Below are positions 48,914 through 49,243 of a DNA stretch of 49,243 bases, in pieces. The stretch covers positions 1-49,243 of the forward strand of contig JAGWRA010000226.1 of the NCBI GenBank assembly GCA_028876655.1. The letters are read 5' to 3'. The DNA comes from Acidobacteriota bacterium. Its GTDB lineage: Bacteria > Acidobacteriota > Vicinamibacteria > Vicinamibacterales > CAVVIG01. Positions within the stretch are counted from its first letter, which is position 1. The number at the start of each line of letters is the position of its first letter. The translations under genes and the position numbers were made by a program. Below the pieces are notes generated by a model. That model saw only the letters and a program-made list of their open reading frames with translations. It was not told the DNA's origin and searched no databases.

Positions 48914-49243
48914 TCAGCCGATCAGGCGGACGAGCGTTTCCGTGGTGGCCTGCACCAGCCCCGGAAGGACGCTGCTGGCCACGAGCGCGATCGCCAGGCT
49001 GGCGCCGAGGACGAGGGCGCCCGTGAGGACGGAAGGCAGGCGGACGCCGTGGCGCGCCTCGAGCGGCCGGTCGGCCGTCAGATGACGCACGCGCAGGGCG
49101 ATGTCGCCGCCGTCGTGCAGCGTGCTGCAGGGGATCGGCCGCCGCAGGCCTGCCGGGGGCGCGAGGCGCGCGACCTTCACCAGCGCCGACGCGAGGTCGA
49201 GCCGGCGCGCGGCGCTGCCCGCTCCGGCGCGGGCGTCGGCGGC
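48914..49243 (-). CDS. M56 (BlaR1-like) membrane peptidase, C-terminal fragment cut by the window edge
   Basis: The last 109 codons of a gene entering from the right edge; the frame is open to the final base, so the true start is outside. Visible parts: a helical stretch ARRLDLASALVKVARLAPP, then CSTLHDGGDIALRVRHLTADR, which matches the end of the M56 peptidase domain (S-L--GG-DL--RV--L), and a C-terminal membrane helix (VLTGALVLGASLAIALVASSV). In the family a zinc peptidase senses a signal and relieves BlaI repression. The catalytic HExxH is beyond the window. An internal GTG at 49180 is not the real start. Confidence 0.65.
   Translation of the reverse strand, partial: AADARAGAGSAARRLDLASALVKVARLAPPAGLRRPIPCSTLHDGGDIALRVRHLTADRPLEARHGVRLPSVLTGALVLGASLAIALVASSVLPGLVQATTETLVRLIG

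Overview
The window is a stretch of very GC-rich bacterial chromosome carrying about 41 protein genes and no rRNA, tRNA, CRISPR array, insertion sequence or phage gene that I can see. Gene content points to Acidobacteriota, probably a Vicinamibacteria-like lineage. The pointers are a PadR regulator translationally coupled to a long two-domain MacB/FtsX permease (the acidobacterial ADOP type), an Oar-like TonB receptor with an N-terminal carboxypeptidase-regulatory domain, an M56/BlaR1-like fragment, a DUF5117-type zinc protease and collagen-like secreted proteins. This is inference from families; there is no marker RNA to confirm it.

Layout. 1-2.7 kb: a GC-rich noncoding start with direct repeats, then two tandem secreted collagen-like genes. 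2.7-4.8 kb (minus): a histone-H1-like protein, a small secreted Cys protein and a Nudix hydrolase. 4.9-6.8 kb (plus): an M61 peptidase. 6.8-9.2 kb (minus): a coupled AMP-phosphorylase-like / PRPP-synthetase-like pair. 9.3-12.1 kb (minus): a multicopper oxidase coupled to a TolC-type channel. 12.3-17.3 kb: a small membrane-anchored protein, then a minus-strand FAD oxidase / GT-C-like membrane protein pair. 17.4-21.7 kb (plus): an argininosuccinate-lyase-superfamily enzyme, a 40-residue membrane peptide, a sodium:solute symporter and a nitrilase-family hydrolase, possibly one catabolic unit. 21.8-26.9 kb (plus): a 61-residue protein and a minor-pilin operon (FimT/GspH, PilV, PilW, a giant PilX). 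27-32.7 kb (minus): the zinc protease, then the PadR-ADOP operon. 33-39.5 kb (plus): purE-purK, nhaA, ada, a 2OG-Fe(II) oxygenase, a 46-residue membrane peptide, a TfoX-like protein and an FAD oxidoreductase. 39.7-43.8 kb (minus): a tightly coupled four-gene operon (radical SAM, DegT aminotransferase, DedA, HpaI aldolase) of unknown product. 44-49.2 kb: two secreted proteins transcribed divergently, a heme-type membrane reductase, the Oar-like receptor and the C-terminal end of an M56 protein cut by the window edge.

The most unusual signal is not a gene. Many of the longer intergenic gaps hold short degenerate tandem arrays with a strict 7-bp period, each with its own word (GCAAYGR, GYAGCCY, TACGTNG, GTYGGAC, GGRCAAG, WTGAGTY, GAACGKA). 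One 35-bp array occurs three times with the same internal order, and another is built as an inverted repeat exactly between two convergent genes. They resemble in form the heptanucleotide STRR repeats known from cyanobacteria.

Promoters seem to rely on extended -10 boxes (TGC followed by a TATACT-like hexamer) without a clear -35. Several boxes lie so close to the start codon that leaderless mRNAs are likely.
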